A stretch of DNA of 64,000 bases from Pedobacter sp. D749 (GTDB taxonomy: Bacteria > Bacteroidota > Bacteroidia > Sphingobacteriales > Sphingobacteriaceae), in assembly GCF_019317285.1 (NCBI RefSeq), contig NZ_CP079218.1, positions 4,960,001 through 5,024,000 of the forward strand. The letters run 5' to 3'. The notes under the pieces were generated by a model, which did not search any database, was not told the DNA's origin, and saw only the letters and a list, made by a program, of their open reading frames with translations. The translations under genes and the position numbers were made by a program. Within the stretch, counting starts at the first letter, position 1, and every line of letters starts with the position of its first letter. Of this stretch, positions 45,501-52,371 are shown piece after piece.

Positions 45501-45897
45501 CCTTTTCGGCAATGGCTTCCGGATAAGACACGACAATTTTTCCGTATTCAGAATCGTGGTTCAGTTCGTTCAACACCTCTGCACGGGCCAATACATTTGC
45601 TGTATCTACCTGCGTAAAATCGAAAGATTTGCGGTACGAAGAAGGAAAAAGTAAAACCTGTTTATCCAGCACACTTTCCAGGTCGGATTGAAAATAAGCC
45701 GCCTCTTCCCTATCCGGTAAAACGAACAGGATAGGTTTGTGTAACAGGAAATAAGAAGAAAGTGCAACAATAGCATCGGCCGAACCCACCAATCCCTTTA
45801 ATTGTATCTTTGGGTTTTTGGTCGCATTCAACGCTTTGGTAAATTGAGTTACCCTATCGTCGGTTTTGTATCTGTTTATTAAATCGCGAATGTTCAA
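42559..45897 (-). CDS. mfd: Transcription-repair coupling factor Mfd
   Basis: 1112 residues. The order is the UvrB-like N-terminal domains, the RNA polymerase-interacting (CarD/RID-like) domain around LKSGDYVTHIDHGIGKYAGL, and the RecG-like helicase with Walker A GDVGFGKTE, the DEEQ box and HQMRGRVGRS. The TRCF C-terminal domain follows. Mfd removes RNA polymerase stalled at lesions and recruits UvrA. The predicted start is TTG (codon at 45897-45895), with MNIRDLINRYK as the family-typical beginning. A -7 box ends only 4 nt upstream, so the mRNA may be leaderless. Confidence 0.96.
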   Translation of the reverse strand: MNIRDLINRYKTDDRVTQFTKALNATKNPKIQLKGLVGSADAIVALSSYFLLHKPILFVLPDREEAAYFQSDLESVLDKQVLLFPSSYRKSFDFTQVDTANVLARAEVLNELNHDSEYGKIVVSYPEAIAEKVIDRSALEKNTLEISLGAKLGIDFINEFLIDYDFDRRDFVYEPGQFSIRGGIVDIFSFSSDLPYRIEFFGDEVESIRSFEIESQLSVADVKSLTIVPNVQAKFLTESNISILDYIDQDTQLWFKDVEFTLDIVKAGYKKAVELWKALSLDDKNKNPDWIDPKFAFSDEKLLGDHLQDFPLVEFGKQFFYKTDNRFEFETKPQPSFNKDFNLLIHNLKENEKAGIINFIFTDSPKQIERLYAILEDIDKTAKFTPINSMLREGFVDPQIQTAFYTDHQIFDRYYKYKLKKGYQKSQAITLKDLRELKSGDYVTHIDHGIGKYAGLEKVEVNGKTQEMIRLIYADNDLLYVNINSLNRIAKYSGKESGVPKMNKLGTDAWDKLKKTTKKKVKDIARDLIKLYALRKTQAGTAFSPDSYLQTELEASFIYEDTPDQLKATQDVKKDMESPHPMDRLVCGDVGFGKTEIAVRAAFKAVAEGKQAAILVPTTILALQHFKTFSSRLKDFPVTVDYINRFKTSKQIKDTLAEAAAGKVDILIGTHRLLSKDVKFKDLGIMIIDEEQKFGVTAKERLKAVRVNVDTLTLTATPIPRTLHFSLMGARDLSIISTPPPNRQPVSTELHVFNDKLIQEAVQFELDRGGQVFFIHNRVNDLMQLGGLIQKLVPKARIGIAHGQLDGDQLEDVMLDFINGEKDVLVATTIIEAGLDIPNANTIIINHAHMFGLSDLHQMRGRVGRSNKKAFCYLLSPPLSTLTSEARKRLSAIEEFSDLGSGFNVAMRDLDIRGSGNLLGAEQSGFIAEIGFEMYHKILDEAIQELKEAEFKGLFENEPARPFVGFTQVDTDLELYIPDAYITNITERYNLYTELSKLDNEAELAIFEKHLADRFGPVPPQVKTMLSVVRLQWLGKKLGFEKISFKKNSLRGYFLSDKQSAYFDSNTFTRILTFAQNHPRMCNLKEVKNTLRIAFDNVKTVEEAIETLELID

Positions 45898-45901
45898 GGC
45901 A

Positions 45902-45909
45902 CAAAAATA
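45902..45909 (-). promoter_or_regulatory. -7 promoter box of mfd
   Basis: TATTTTTG on the minus strand, with only four bases to the TTG start codon. Confidence 0.5.
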
Positions 45910-46205
45910 AGCTTATCTTTTAATATTAACCCGCAATTTGCGTAAAGGTTTTTTTAACTATTTTTGGCAGGGTTGCGATGTGAAAATTAAATCGGGATGA
46001 GAAATAAGTTCTTGTTGTTAGATTGCATTTCTAGTTTGGTCGAAATATATCCTCCATTCGTCGATTAAGGGCAAATTGATGTAACAAAGGTAGAGTTACA
46101 ACCTCTAAATTATATAAAAAGTGAAACAATGAAACCATCATGATTTCGAATAACACTAAAAATAAATCATGATAGCTTCAGACCATTGAAAATAAATGAT
46201 AACTG
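45910..46205. other. mfd - DUF2752 intergenic region with regulatory-looking repeats
   Basis: Contains ATTCGTCGATTAAGGGC at 46056-46072, which shares TTCGTC and TTAAGGGC with the direct-repeat site at 12867-12900. GTAAC/GTTAC flank 46081-46099. A perfect 10-bp inverted repeat, ATCATGATTT (46137-46146) and AAATCATGAT (46164-46173), lies 32 bp before the DUF2752 start. Confidence 0.4.
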
Positions 46206-46508
46206 ATGAAATACGTTAAGAGCTTTCCACTAGAACTTTTTTTCTGGGTAGCGGCTTTAGTATTACTGGCAACAGCGAATAGCCACGAGCATCATTTTAC
46301 ACTTTGTCCTTTAGCTAATTTAGGCTTTAAGGATTGGTGTCCGGGATGTGGTATAGGCAGGTCAATCAGTCATATTTTACATGGCGAATTTACCGAAAGC
46401 TTTTCCGAACACTGGTTTGGGTTTCCGGCACTTTTAACAATAGTTTATAGAATTTACACCTTGATAAAAAATAAAAATAAATTTAAAATTTCAACCACAA
46501 ATACATAG
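46206..46508 (+). CDS. DUF2752 membrane protein
   Basis: 100 residues. A first membrane helix lies at about 8-25. The DUF2752 hallmark CPLANLGFKDWCPGCGIGRS with three cysteines follows, then a second helix (about 72-88). The family is common in Bacteroidetes, often beside a TM2 protein as here (5 bp between the two genes); its function is unknown. The Cys-rich loop on one membrane face might bind metal or take part in thiol chemistry, but this is inference. Confidence 0.88.
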   Translation: MKYVKSFPLELFFWVAALVLLATANSHEHHFTLCPLANLGFKDWCPGCGIGRSISHILHGEFTESFSEHWFGFPALLTIVYRIYTLIKNKNKFKISTTNT

Positions 46509-46513
46509 AAACC

Positions 46514-46900
46514 ATGGATATATTTCAATCACCTCTAATGTCGTTACCAGGTATAACACCAGAGGAATACTCATATTTACAACAAGCAACAACCGGTTTA
46601 ACTGAAGAGCAGTTGCGTAATTTTCTGATGGTTTACAGCAGCAAAAGAAAAAATCCATCTGATATGCTGATTTTCTGCTTAATCGGGCTATTTGCTGTTC
46701 CAGGCTTGCAAAGGTTTATCATCGGACAGATCGGAATGGGTATTTTGTACCTTTTAACTGCAGGTTTGTGCTTCATCGGATCAATTATTGACGTAGTAAA
46801 CCACAAAACACTAGCTTTTGAACACAACCAGAAAATGGTTTTTGAAAGCTTGCAGATGGTGAGAATGGGTGGTGGATTTCAACAGGCAGGAAAATTTTAG
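46514..46900 (+). CDS. TM2 domain protein
   Basis: 128 residues. An N-terminal soluble part (LPGITPEEYSYLQQATTGLT) is followed by a TM2 domain with two membrane helices (about 52-67 and 76-95), containing the usual Gly-rich turn between (GQIGMGILYLLTAGLCFIGSIID). The TM2 family has no settled function in bacteria. It is co-transcribed with the DUF2752 gene 5 bp upstream, and a terminator follows the stop. Confidence 0.88.
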   Translation: MDIFQSPLMSLPGITPEEYSYLQQATTGLTEEQLRNFLMVYSSKRKNPSDMLIFCLIGLFAVPGLQRFIIGQIGMGILYLLTAGLCFIGSIIDVVNHKTLAFEHNQKMVFESLQMVRMGGGFQQAGKF

Positions 46901-46921
46901 TAGAATTAAATCTTAATACTT

Positions 46922-46959
46922 TAAATCCGTATCTAAATGAATTGGATGCGGATTTTTTC
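46922..46959 (+). terminator. Terminator after the TM2 gene
   Basis: AAATCCG-T-ATC pairs with GGAT-G-CGGATTT across a short loop, followed by a T run. Confidence 0.7.
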
Positions 46960-46970
46960 TGTTAAATGAA

Positions 46971-47036
46971 CTGTCATGCTGAGGTACGAAGCATCTGCTG
47001 CCGATGAAAAAGATGCTTCGTACCTCAGCATGACAG
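46971..47036. repeat. Perfect 26-bp inverted repeat, GTCAT class
   Basis: Arm 1 at 46971-46996 begins CTGTCATGCTGAGG and is mirrored without mismatch at 47011-47036, leaving a 14-nt loop. It lies directly after the TM2 terminator and before the nif3-like gene. The perfect symmetry suggests it is a recent copy. Confidence 0.85.
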
Positions 47037-47070
47037 AAAAAGAAAACAATGAAATTTCTATATTTATCAA

Positions 47071-48168
47071 ATGAAATTAGCTGAAATTACCAATTATTTA
47101 GAAAGCATTGCACCGCTTAATTATCAGGAAGATTACGATAACTCCGGTTTAATTGTGGGCGATCCTAATATGGAAATCCGTGCTGCTCTGGTGGCTTTAG
47201 ATTGCGTGGAGAAAATTGTAGACGAAGCCATTTCTACAGGCTGTAACCTCATCATTACCCATCATCCGATTGTTTTTAAAGGACTAAAAAAGCTAAACGG
47301 CAAAAACTACGTGGAACGTGTAGTGCTGAAAGCCATAAAAAACAATATTGCACTTTATGCCATTCATACCAATTTAGACAGCATCCATACCGGCGTAAAT
47401 GCGAGGATCTGTGAACGTTTGGGTTTAACAGGCACGAAGGTACTTTCGCCAAAAACCGGACTGTTAAAAAAACTGGTTACTTATTGTCCACAGGCACAGG
47501 CTGAACAACTGCGGTCTGCATTGTTTTATGCAGGGGCGGGAAACATTGGCAATTATAGCGAATGCAGTTTCAATGCCGATGGTTTTGGCACCTTTAAAGG
47601 TAACGAAGATTCAGACCCTTTTGTGGGTGAAAAAGGTATCCGGCACCGGGAAAATGAAGTAAGGATCGAAATGGTATACCCTACACAGGCCGAGCGCAAA
47701 ATTTTGCTTGCTTTGTTCGAAAACCATCCTTACGAAGAGGTAGCTTACGATATTTATAAACTCGAAAACAAACACCAGCTGGTTGGTTCGGGCATGGTGG
47801 GTTGGTTGGAATACGACATGGATGCATACGATTTTTTACACCTGGTAAAAGACAGGATGCAGGCTAAAGTGGTTAGGCATACTGATGTAATTGGCAAAAG
47901 GATTAAAAAAGTGGCAGTTTGTGGAGGTTCAGGAAGCTTTCTGTTAAAAGAAGCCATTGCTGCCGGTGCGGATGCTTTTATTACCGCAGATTTTAAATAT
48001 CACGAGTTTTTCGATGCAGAGGAAAAATTGATCATTGCGGACATCGGACACTTTGAAACTGAACAATTTACCTCAAATTTATTGCTTGAAATTATTCAGA
48101 AAAAATTTACTAACTTTGCAATCCGTTTAACGGAGCAAAATACAAACCCCATAAATTACTTGTTTTAA
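47071..48168 (+). CDS. Nif3-like dinuclear metal centre protein (YqfO type)
   Basis: 365 residues. The metal-binding halves of the Nif3 fold are at the two ends: THHPIVFKGLKK with H64/H65 near the N-terminus, and DIGHFETEQFT near the C-terminus. A PII/CutA-like insert (about 130-235) lies between them, the YqfO architecture. Nif3 proteins form toroidal hexamers with two metal ions; a GTP cyclohydrolase-like activity is annotated but poorly supported. The stop overlaps the start of the zinc-ribbon gene (TAATG), a pair that recurs in Bacteroidetes as I recall. Confidence 0.92.
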   Translation: MKLAEITNYLESIAPLNYQEDYDNSGLIVGDPNMEIRAALVALDCVEKIVDEAISTGCNLIITHHPIVFKGLKKLNGKNYVERVVLKAIKNNIALYAIHTNLDSIHTGVNARICERLGLTGTKVLSPKTGLLKKLVTYCPQAQAEQLRSALFYAGAGNIGNYSECSFNADGFGTFKGNEDSDPFVGEKGIRHRENEVRIEMVYPTQAERKILLALFENHPYEEVAYDIYKLENKHQLVGSGMVGWLEYDMDAYDFLHLVKDRMQAKVVRHTDVIGKRIKKVAVCGGSGSFLLKEAIAAGADAFITADFKYHEFFDAEEKLIIADIGHFETEQFTSNLLLEIIQKKFTNFAIRLTEQNTNPINYLF

Positions 48169-48911
48169 TGGAACAAACCGTAGAACAAAAGCTAAAGGCT
48201 TTATACGAATTACAAAATATCCACACAAAAATTGATAAGATCCGCCAGGTACGTGGTGAATTACCAATGGAAGTTGCCGATCTTGAGGATGACGTTTTAG
48301 GATTAGAAACTAGAATTGCAAAAATCAAAGGTGAACTTGATGATCTTGAAGATTCGATCGTAACCCGTAAAAATACAATTAAAGATGCGCAAGGTGCCAT
48401 CAAAAGATACGATACTCAATTAAAAGAAGTTAAAAACAACCGTGAATACGATGCTTTAACTAAGGAAATTGAGATTCAAGGTTTAGATATTCAGGTTTCT
48501 GAAAAGAAAATTAAAGAACACGGTTTCGAAATCACTTCTAAAACTGAAATCTACGAAGCAGCTAAAGCAGAGTTAGATGGCAGAAAGAAAGATTTAGAAG
48601 TTAAAAAAGGCGAATTGGATGTAATTACTGCAGAAACTGAAAAAGAAGAGCAGGATCTACAAAAGAAAGCTGATAAAGCTGAGCCTCAAATCGAAGAGCG
48701 TTTATTGGTTGCCTACAAACGTTTACGCAAAAATGCGGTAAATGGTTTAGCGGTAGTAACTATCGATCGCGATTCTTGCTCAGGTTGTTTCAACCAGATT
48801 CCACCTCAACGTCAGTTAGATATCCGTCAACGTAAAAAAATTATCGTTTGTGAACACTGCGGTCGTATTTTGGTTGATGAGGCTTTAACCCACGAAGTAG
48901 CCGAAGGTTAA
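48168..48911 (+). CDS. Coiled-coil C4-type zinc ribbon protein
   Basis: 247 residues. The first 190 form a long antiparallel coiled coil, rich in Lys and Glu with heptads. The last 45 are a zinc ribbon with CSGC (C204, C207) and CEHC (C228, C231). This is the zf-RING_7 family, similar to a chlamydial protein that chaperones secretion partners; function in free-living bacteria is unclear and nucleic-acid binding has been suggested. Translation is coupled to the nif3-like gene by a 1-nt overlap, and a strong terminator ends the operon. Confidence 0.9.
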   Translation: MEQTVEQKLKALYELQNIHTKIDKIRQVRGELPMEVADLEDDVLGLETRIAKIKGELDDLEDSIVTRKNTIKDAQGAIKRYDTQLKEVKNNREYDALTKEIEIQGLDIQVSEKKIKEHGFEITSKTEIYEAAKAELDGRKKDLEVKKGELDVITAETEKEEQDLQKKADKAEPQIEERLLVAYKRLRKNAVNGLAVVTIDRDSCSGCFNQIPPQRQLDIRQRKKIIVCEHCGRILVDEALTHEVAEG

Positions 48912-48931
48912 TCCGTAAAGAAAAAATAATT

Positions 48932-48962
48932 AAACGTCCCGATCTAATCGGGACGTTTTTTG
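48932..48962 (+). terminator. Rho-independent terminator after the zinc-ribbon gene
   Basis: AAACGTCCCGAT (48932-48943) pairs perfectly with ATCGGGACGTTT (48947-48958), with a 3-nt loop and a T run. Confidence 0.9.
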
Positions 48963-49081
48963 TTTAGGTCTGTTTTTTTGCTCACACAAAACAAGAATAA
49001 CTTTTTAGCGTTTAATGTAGATATTTGTTAACATGTGAAGCTGTTGCGGCAGCACAGAACCAATCCGAAATAGAATCCCTG

Positions 49082-50569
49082 ATGAATAAAAGCTTCCTTT
49101 TTTTTATAACCTCTGCCCTGCTCCTCTCTCCTTTATTTTCACTTGCAAACTTCGATTTTAACAACAATTGTCTAAACGCTTACAAGAGCATTTTCGAATT
49201 GAAACTCGGTAACGCAAGAGCATATATTTCAACCGAAAAGAAACAGCACCCCAATAATTCTATTATTCCTCTTTTAGAAAATTATGTAGATTATTTTACG
49301 GTTTTAACTTCAGAGAGCAAAGCTGATTTTGATCGCTTAAAAGGCAATAAATCTACCCGTTTGGATCAAATAAGTGATGATGATAAAAGTTCGCCTTATT
49401 ACCTGTATGCCCAGGCGGAGATCAATTTGCAATGGGCGCTCATCCGTGGGCGCTTTGGAGAGTATTTTAACGCAGCTATGGAGGTTAAAAAAGCAAACAG
49501 TCTTTTGCAGGAGAACAATAAGAAGTTTCCGAATTTTCACTTAAACTTAAAAGGCTTGGGATTGATTAATGCTGTATTGGGCAATCTTCCGGACGGTGCT
49601 TTAAAAACGGCGCTTTCAACCTTTGGCATTAAAGGAAATCTGCAGAGTGGGTTAAATATGTTCGAAAAACTAGCTGATAACTTACCAAAATCATCGTACG
49701 AGCCTTTTTATGAAGAAGTGGTGTTTTATTATGCCTATGTATTAACTGATGTGGCACATAGCCCGCAGGCCTATGCAAAAACAATGAAATATACCGTAAG
49801 GATTGCCGATACCAGTTTATTAAAAAGTTATTTGCAGAGTTATGTATGCATTAAAAACGGGCATAGCGAAGAAGCCATTGCTATTTTAGCGAAGCGGCCT
49901 GAAGGAGGAGTTTATCAGCCTTTTCCCTATTTAGATTATCTGGAGGGCATTGCGCACCTGAACAAACTTGATCTTAATTCGGGGGCTTATTTTAACCGCT
50001 TTTTGCAGACAACCAAGGGTGTTAACTTTGTGAAGGATGCTTACCTCCATTTGGGCTGGATCTCTCTTCTAAAGGGAGATAAAGCAGCTTATACGGCATT
50101 TGCAGCCAAAGCAATTAAAAATGGTTATACCTATATGGAAAAAGACAAACAGGCAAAAGCCGAAGCGACTTCAGGTACGCCAACAGTTGACCTGTTAAAA
50201 GCCCGATTATTGTTTGATGGTGGCTATTTAAGCAAGGCCCTACAGATTCTTGATGATAAGAAGGTAACGGATTACACCAACGATAAAGACAAAACAGAAC
50301 TGAATTACCGTTTAGGTAGAATTTATGATGATTTAGGGAAAGACGATCAGGCATTAACAGCTTACCAGGAAACAATTAACGAAGGAAAAAACCTGAAGTA
50401 TTATTTTGCTGCAAATGCTGCGGTGCAAATGGGTAAGGTTTATGAAAGAAGGAAAAATATTGCGAAAGCAAAAGAGGCTTTCAATACTGCCATTGCCATG
50501 AAAAATCATGAGTTTGAAAGCAGTATTGAAAGCCAGGCTAGGGCCGGTTTAAAACGGCTGGCAAATTAG
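49082..50569 (+). CDS. Secreted TPR-like repeat protein
   Basis: 495 residues from the ATG at 49082; the frame extends to a TTG at 49025, but the signal peptide (MNKSFLFFITSALLLSPLFSLA) begins at the chosen Met. The rest is all helical, with clear tetratricopeptide-like units near the C-terminus (LNYRLGRIYDDLGKDDQALTAYQ; AAVQMGKVYERRKNIAKAKEAF). It is probably a periplasmic protein-interaction scaffold. No enzyme motif is seen. Its end overlaps the convergent FabH-like gene by 4 nt. Confidence 0.83.
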   Translation: MNKSFLFFITSALLLSPLFSLANFDFNNNCLNAYKSIFELKLGNARAYISTEKKQHPNNSIIPLLENYVDYFTVLTSESKADFDRLKGNKSTRLDQISDDDKSSPYYLYAQAEINLQWALIRGRFGEYFNAAMEVKKANSLLQENNKKFPNFHLNLKGLGLINAVLGNLPDGALKTALSTFGIKGNLQSGLNMFEKLADNLPKSSYEPFYEEVVFYYAYVLTDVAHSPQAYAKTMKYTVRIADTSLLKSYLQSYVCIKNGHSEEAIAILAKRPEGGVYQPFPYLDYLEGIAHLNKLDLNSGAYFNRFLQTTKGVNFVKDAYLHLGWISLLKGDKAAYTAFAAKAIKNGYTYMEKDKQAKAEATSGTPTVDLLKARLLFDGGYLSKALQILDDKKVTDYTNDKDKTELNYRLGRIYDDLGKDDQALTAYQETINEGKNLKYYFAANAAVQMGKVYERRKNIAKAKEAFNTAIAMKNHEFESSIESQARAGLKRLAN

Positions 50570-51642
50570 AACCGTTGAATAAAAGCATTAATATGCATCC
50601 CTGCTCCTACTGAAGCGAAAACAGCTACATCACCAGGTTTAACTTTATAGCCTTTAACTTCACCTTTTAAAACGAGATCCAATAAGGTTGGTACAGTTGC
50701 AACCGAGCTGTTCCCCAACCAAGAAATCGTCATTGGAACCAGGTTTTCTGGCACGGTATCTTTACCATATAACTTAAACAAACGTTTCATAATGGCAGTA
50801 TCCATTTTGCCGTTAGCCTGATGAACAAATACGATATTTACATCTTCAACGCTTAATCCTGCTTTATCAATGGCCTTTTTAATTACCTGAGGTACCTGAA
50901 CAACTGCAAATTCGTACAGCTTACGCCCATTCATTTTTAAGTAGAGGTTTCCATTGGTTTCATCAGGATGAGCGCTCTTGCCCATAGTTAATAAATTGCC
51001 ATAATTTACCGCATGCGTTTCTGTTTTATGTGCCAGTATTCCTCTTTTTTCTTCTGATTCTTCTGCTTCGAAGATTACGGCGCCTGCACCATCTGAAAAG
51101 ATCATGCTATCACGGTCATGTGGATCGATAATACGGCTTAAGGTTTCCGCACCAATAACCATAACACGTTTTGCATCTCCGCTTTTAATATAGTAATCTG
51201 CCTGTATTGCACCTTGTACCCATCCAGGGCAACCAAAAATGATGTCGTAGGCAACGCAGTCTGGATTTTCAATGCCCAGTTGTTGCTTTACCTTTGAAGC
51301 TAAAGAAGGTAAAATGTCAATGCGGTTACTACCCAAAGGGATATCACCAAAATTATGACAGAATATAATATAGTCTAAAGTTTCTTTATCAATACCTGCA
51401 TTTTCAATGGCTTTTTCTGCAGCTTTTGCACCAATGTGATTGCTTAACTGCTCGGGGCAGGCGTAGCGTCTTTCTACGATCTCTGTAATCTCAGAGAATT
51501 TATCAATGATCTCTGAATTCTCCTTCTCTAATAGATTTCCATTCTCAAAAAATGTTGAGTTTAAGAATTCATTACCGGAAATAATATTTTGTGGAATATA
51601 ACTCCCAGTACCGGTAATTACCGTATTTATTGCTTTGCTCAT
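50566..51642 (-). CDS. 3-oxoacyl-ACP synthase III-like protein (FabH family)
   Basis: 358 residues from the ATG at 51642; the upstream extension MVCGIII is unlikely. The thiolase-fold triad is intact: C138 in IIFGCPGWVQG, H274 in VHQANGKM and N311 in SWLGNSSVATVP. About 35 residues near the N-terminus (NSTFFENGNLLEKENSEII) depart from housekeeping FabH. It is probably a paralogue for a special acyl chain or secondary product, but no ACP or other synthase gene is nearby. CATACC/GGTATG inverted repeats lie 14-30 nt upstream. Confidence 0.87.
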   Translation of the reverse strand: MSKAINTVITGTGSYIPQNIISGNEFLNSTFFENGNLLEKENSEIIDKFSEITEIVERRYACPEQLSNHIGAKAAEKAIENAGIDKETLDYIIFCHNFGDIPLGSNRIDILPSLASKVKQQLGIENPDCVAYDIIFGCPGWVQGAIQADYYIKSGDAKRVMVIGAETLSRIIDPHDRDSMIFSDGAGAVIFEAEESEEKRGILAHKTETHAVNYGNLLTMGKSAHPDETNGNLYLKMNGRKLYEFAVVQVPQVIKKAIDKAGLSVEDVNIVFVHQANGKMDTAIMKRLFKLYGKDTVPENLVPMTISWLGNSSVATVPTLLDLVLKGEVKGYKVKPGDVAVFASVGAGMHINAFIQRF

Positions 51643-51720
51643 AATTATAATACCGCATACCAAAACGGTATGTAGTATAAAAATATCAATTATATTCGAT
51701 ATTCGAAAATAAATTTAATT

Positions 51721-52371
51721 TTAGCGCAGCTTATTTTCAAGGGCAAACTTTAATAATCCTGCTTTTCCCGTCACGTTTAGCTTTTGTGCCATATTTTTAC
51801 GGTGGGTATCAACGGTGTTTAAAGCTATAAATAATTTTTGGGCAATTTGCTGTGAAGAATAGTCTTCGCTGATCAATTTAAGGATTTCCATTTCTCTCGC
51901 TGTTAGGTTGTGGCTTTTTTGAAAATGATCTCCATCGTTAAATACAGATGGCTGGACATCAGATTTTATTTTCTGGAAATATTTTTCGCCGCGCTGCAAA
52001 TCTGATATAATTCTAAACAATGTTTCTGCATCGGTATCTTTTTGAACGAAAGCTTTCACCCCTATACTTTCTAATTTTGCTGCTAATTTAACCGTATAGT
52101 ACATTGATAATACCATAATTTTTACTGAAGGGAATAATTGTCTCACTTTTTCGGCGGCAATTTCTCCATCTAAAACAGGCATATTTAGATCCAGGATTAA
52201 AATATCCGGTATTTGGTGGTTTAAAAGGTGCAGGATTTCCTTTCCGTTTGATGCCATGCCGATTATCTTAAAGTCAGGTTGTTCAGAAAGGATGGCCGAT
52301 AATCCTTCGGCAAATAGTTTATGATCATCTGCAATCATTAATGTGGTCGGTTTTTGTTCAATTTTGTCCAT
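51721..52371 (-). CDS. NarL/LuxR-type response regulator
   Basis: 216 residues. The receiver domain (about 9-125) has the acidic pair in MIADDH, phospho-acceptor D61 in LILDLNMPVLDG and the conserved Lys in FVQKDTD. A LuxR helix-turn-helix is at about 150-212 (LTAREMEILKLISEDYSSQQIAQKLF, then NTVDTHRKNMAQKL). It is the partner of the adjoining sensor kinase, whose stop overlaps its start codon by 1 nt. Target genes are unknown. Confidence 0.94.
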   Translation of the reverse strand: MDKIEQKPTTLMIADDHKLFAEGLSAILSEQPDFKIIGMASNGKEILHLLNHQIPDILILDLNMPVLDGEIAAEKVRQLFPSVKIMVLSMYYTVKLAAKLESIGVKAFVQKDTDAETLFRIISDLQRGEKYFQKIKSDVQPSVFNDGDHFQKSHNLTAREMEILKLISEDYSSQQIAQKLFIALNTVDTHRKNMAQKLNVTGKAGLLKFALENKLR

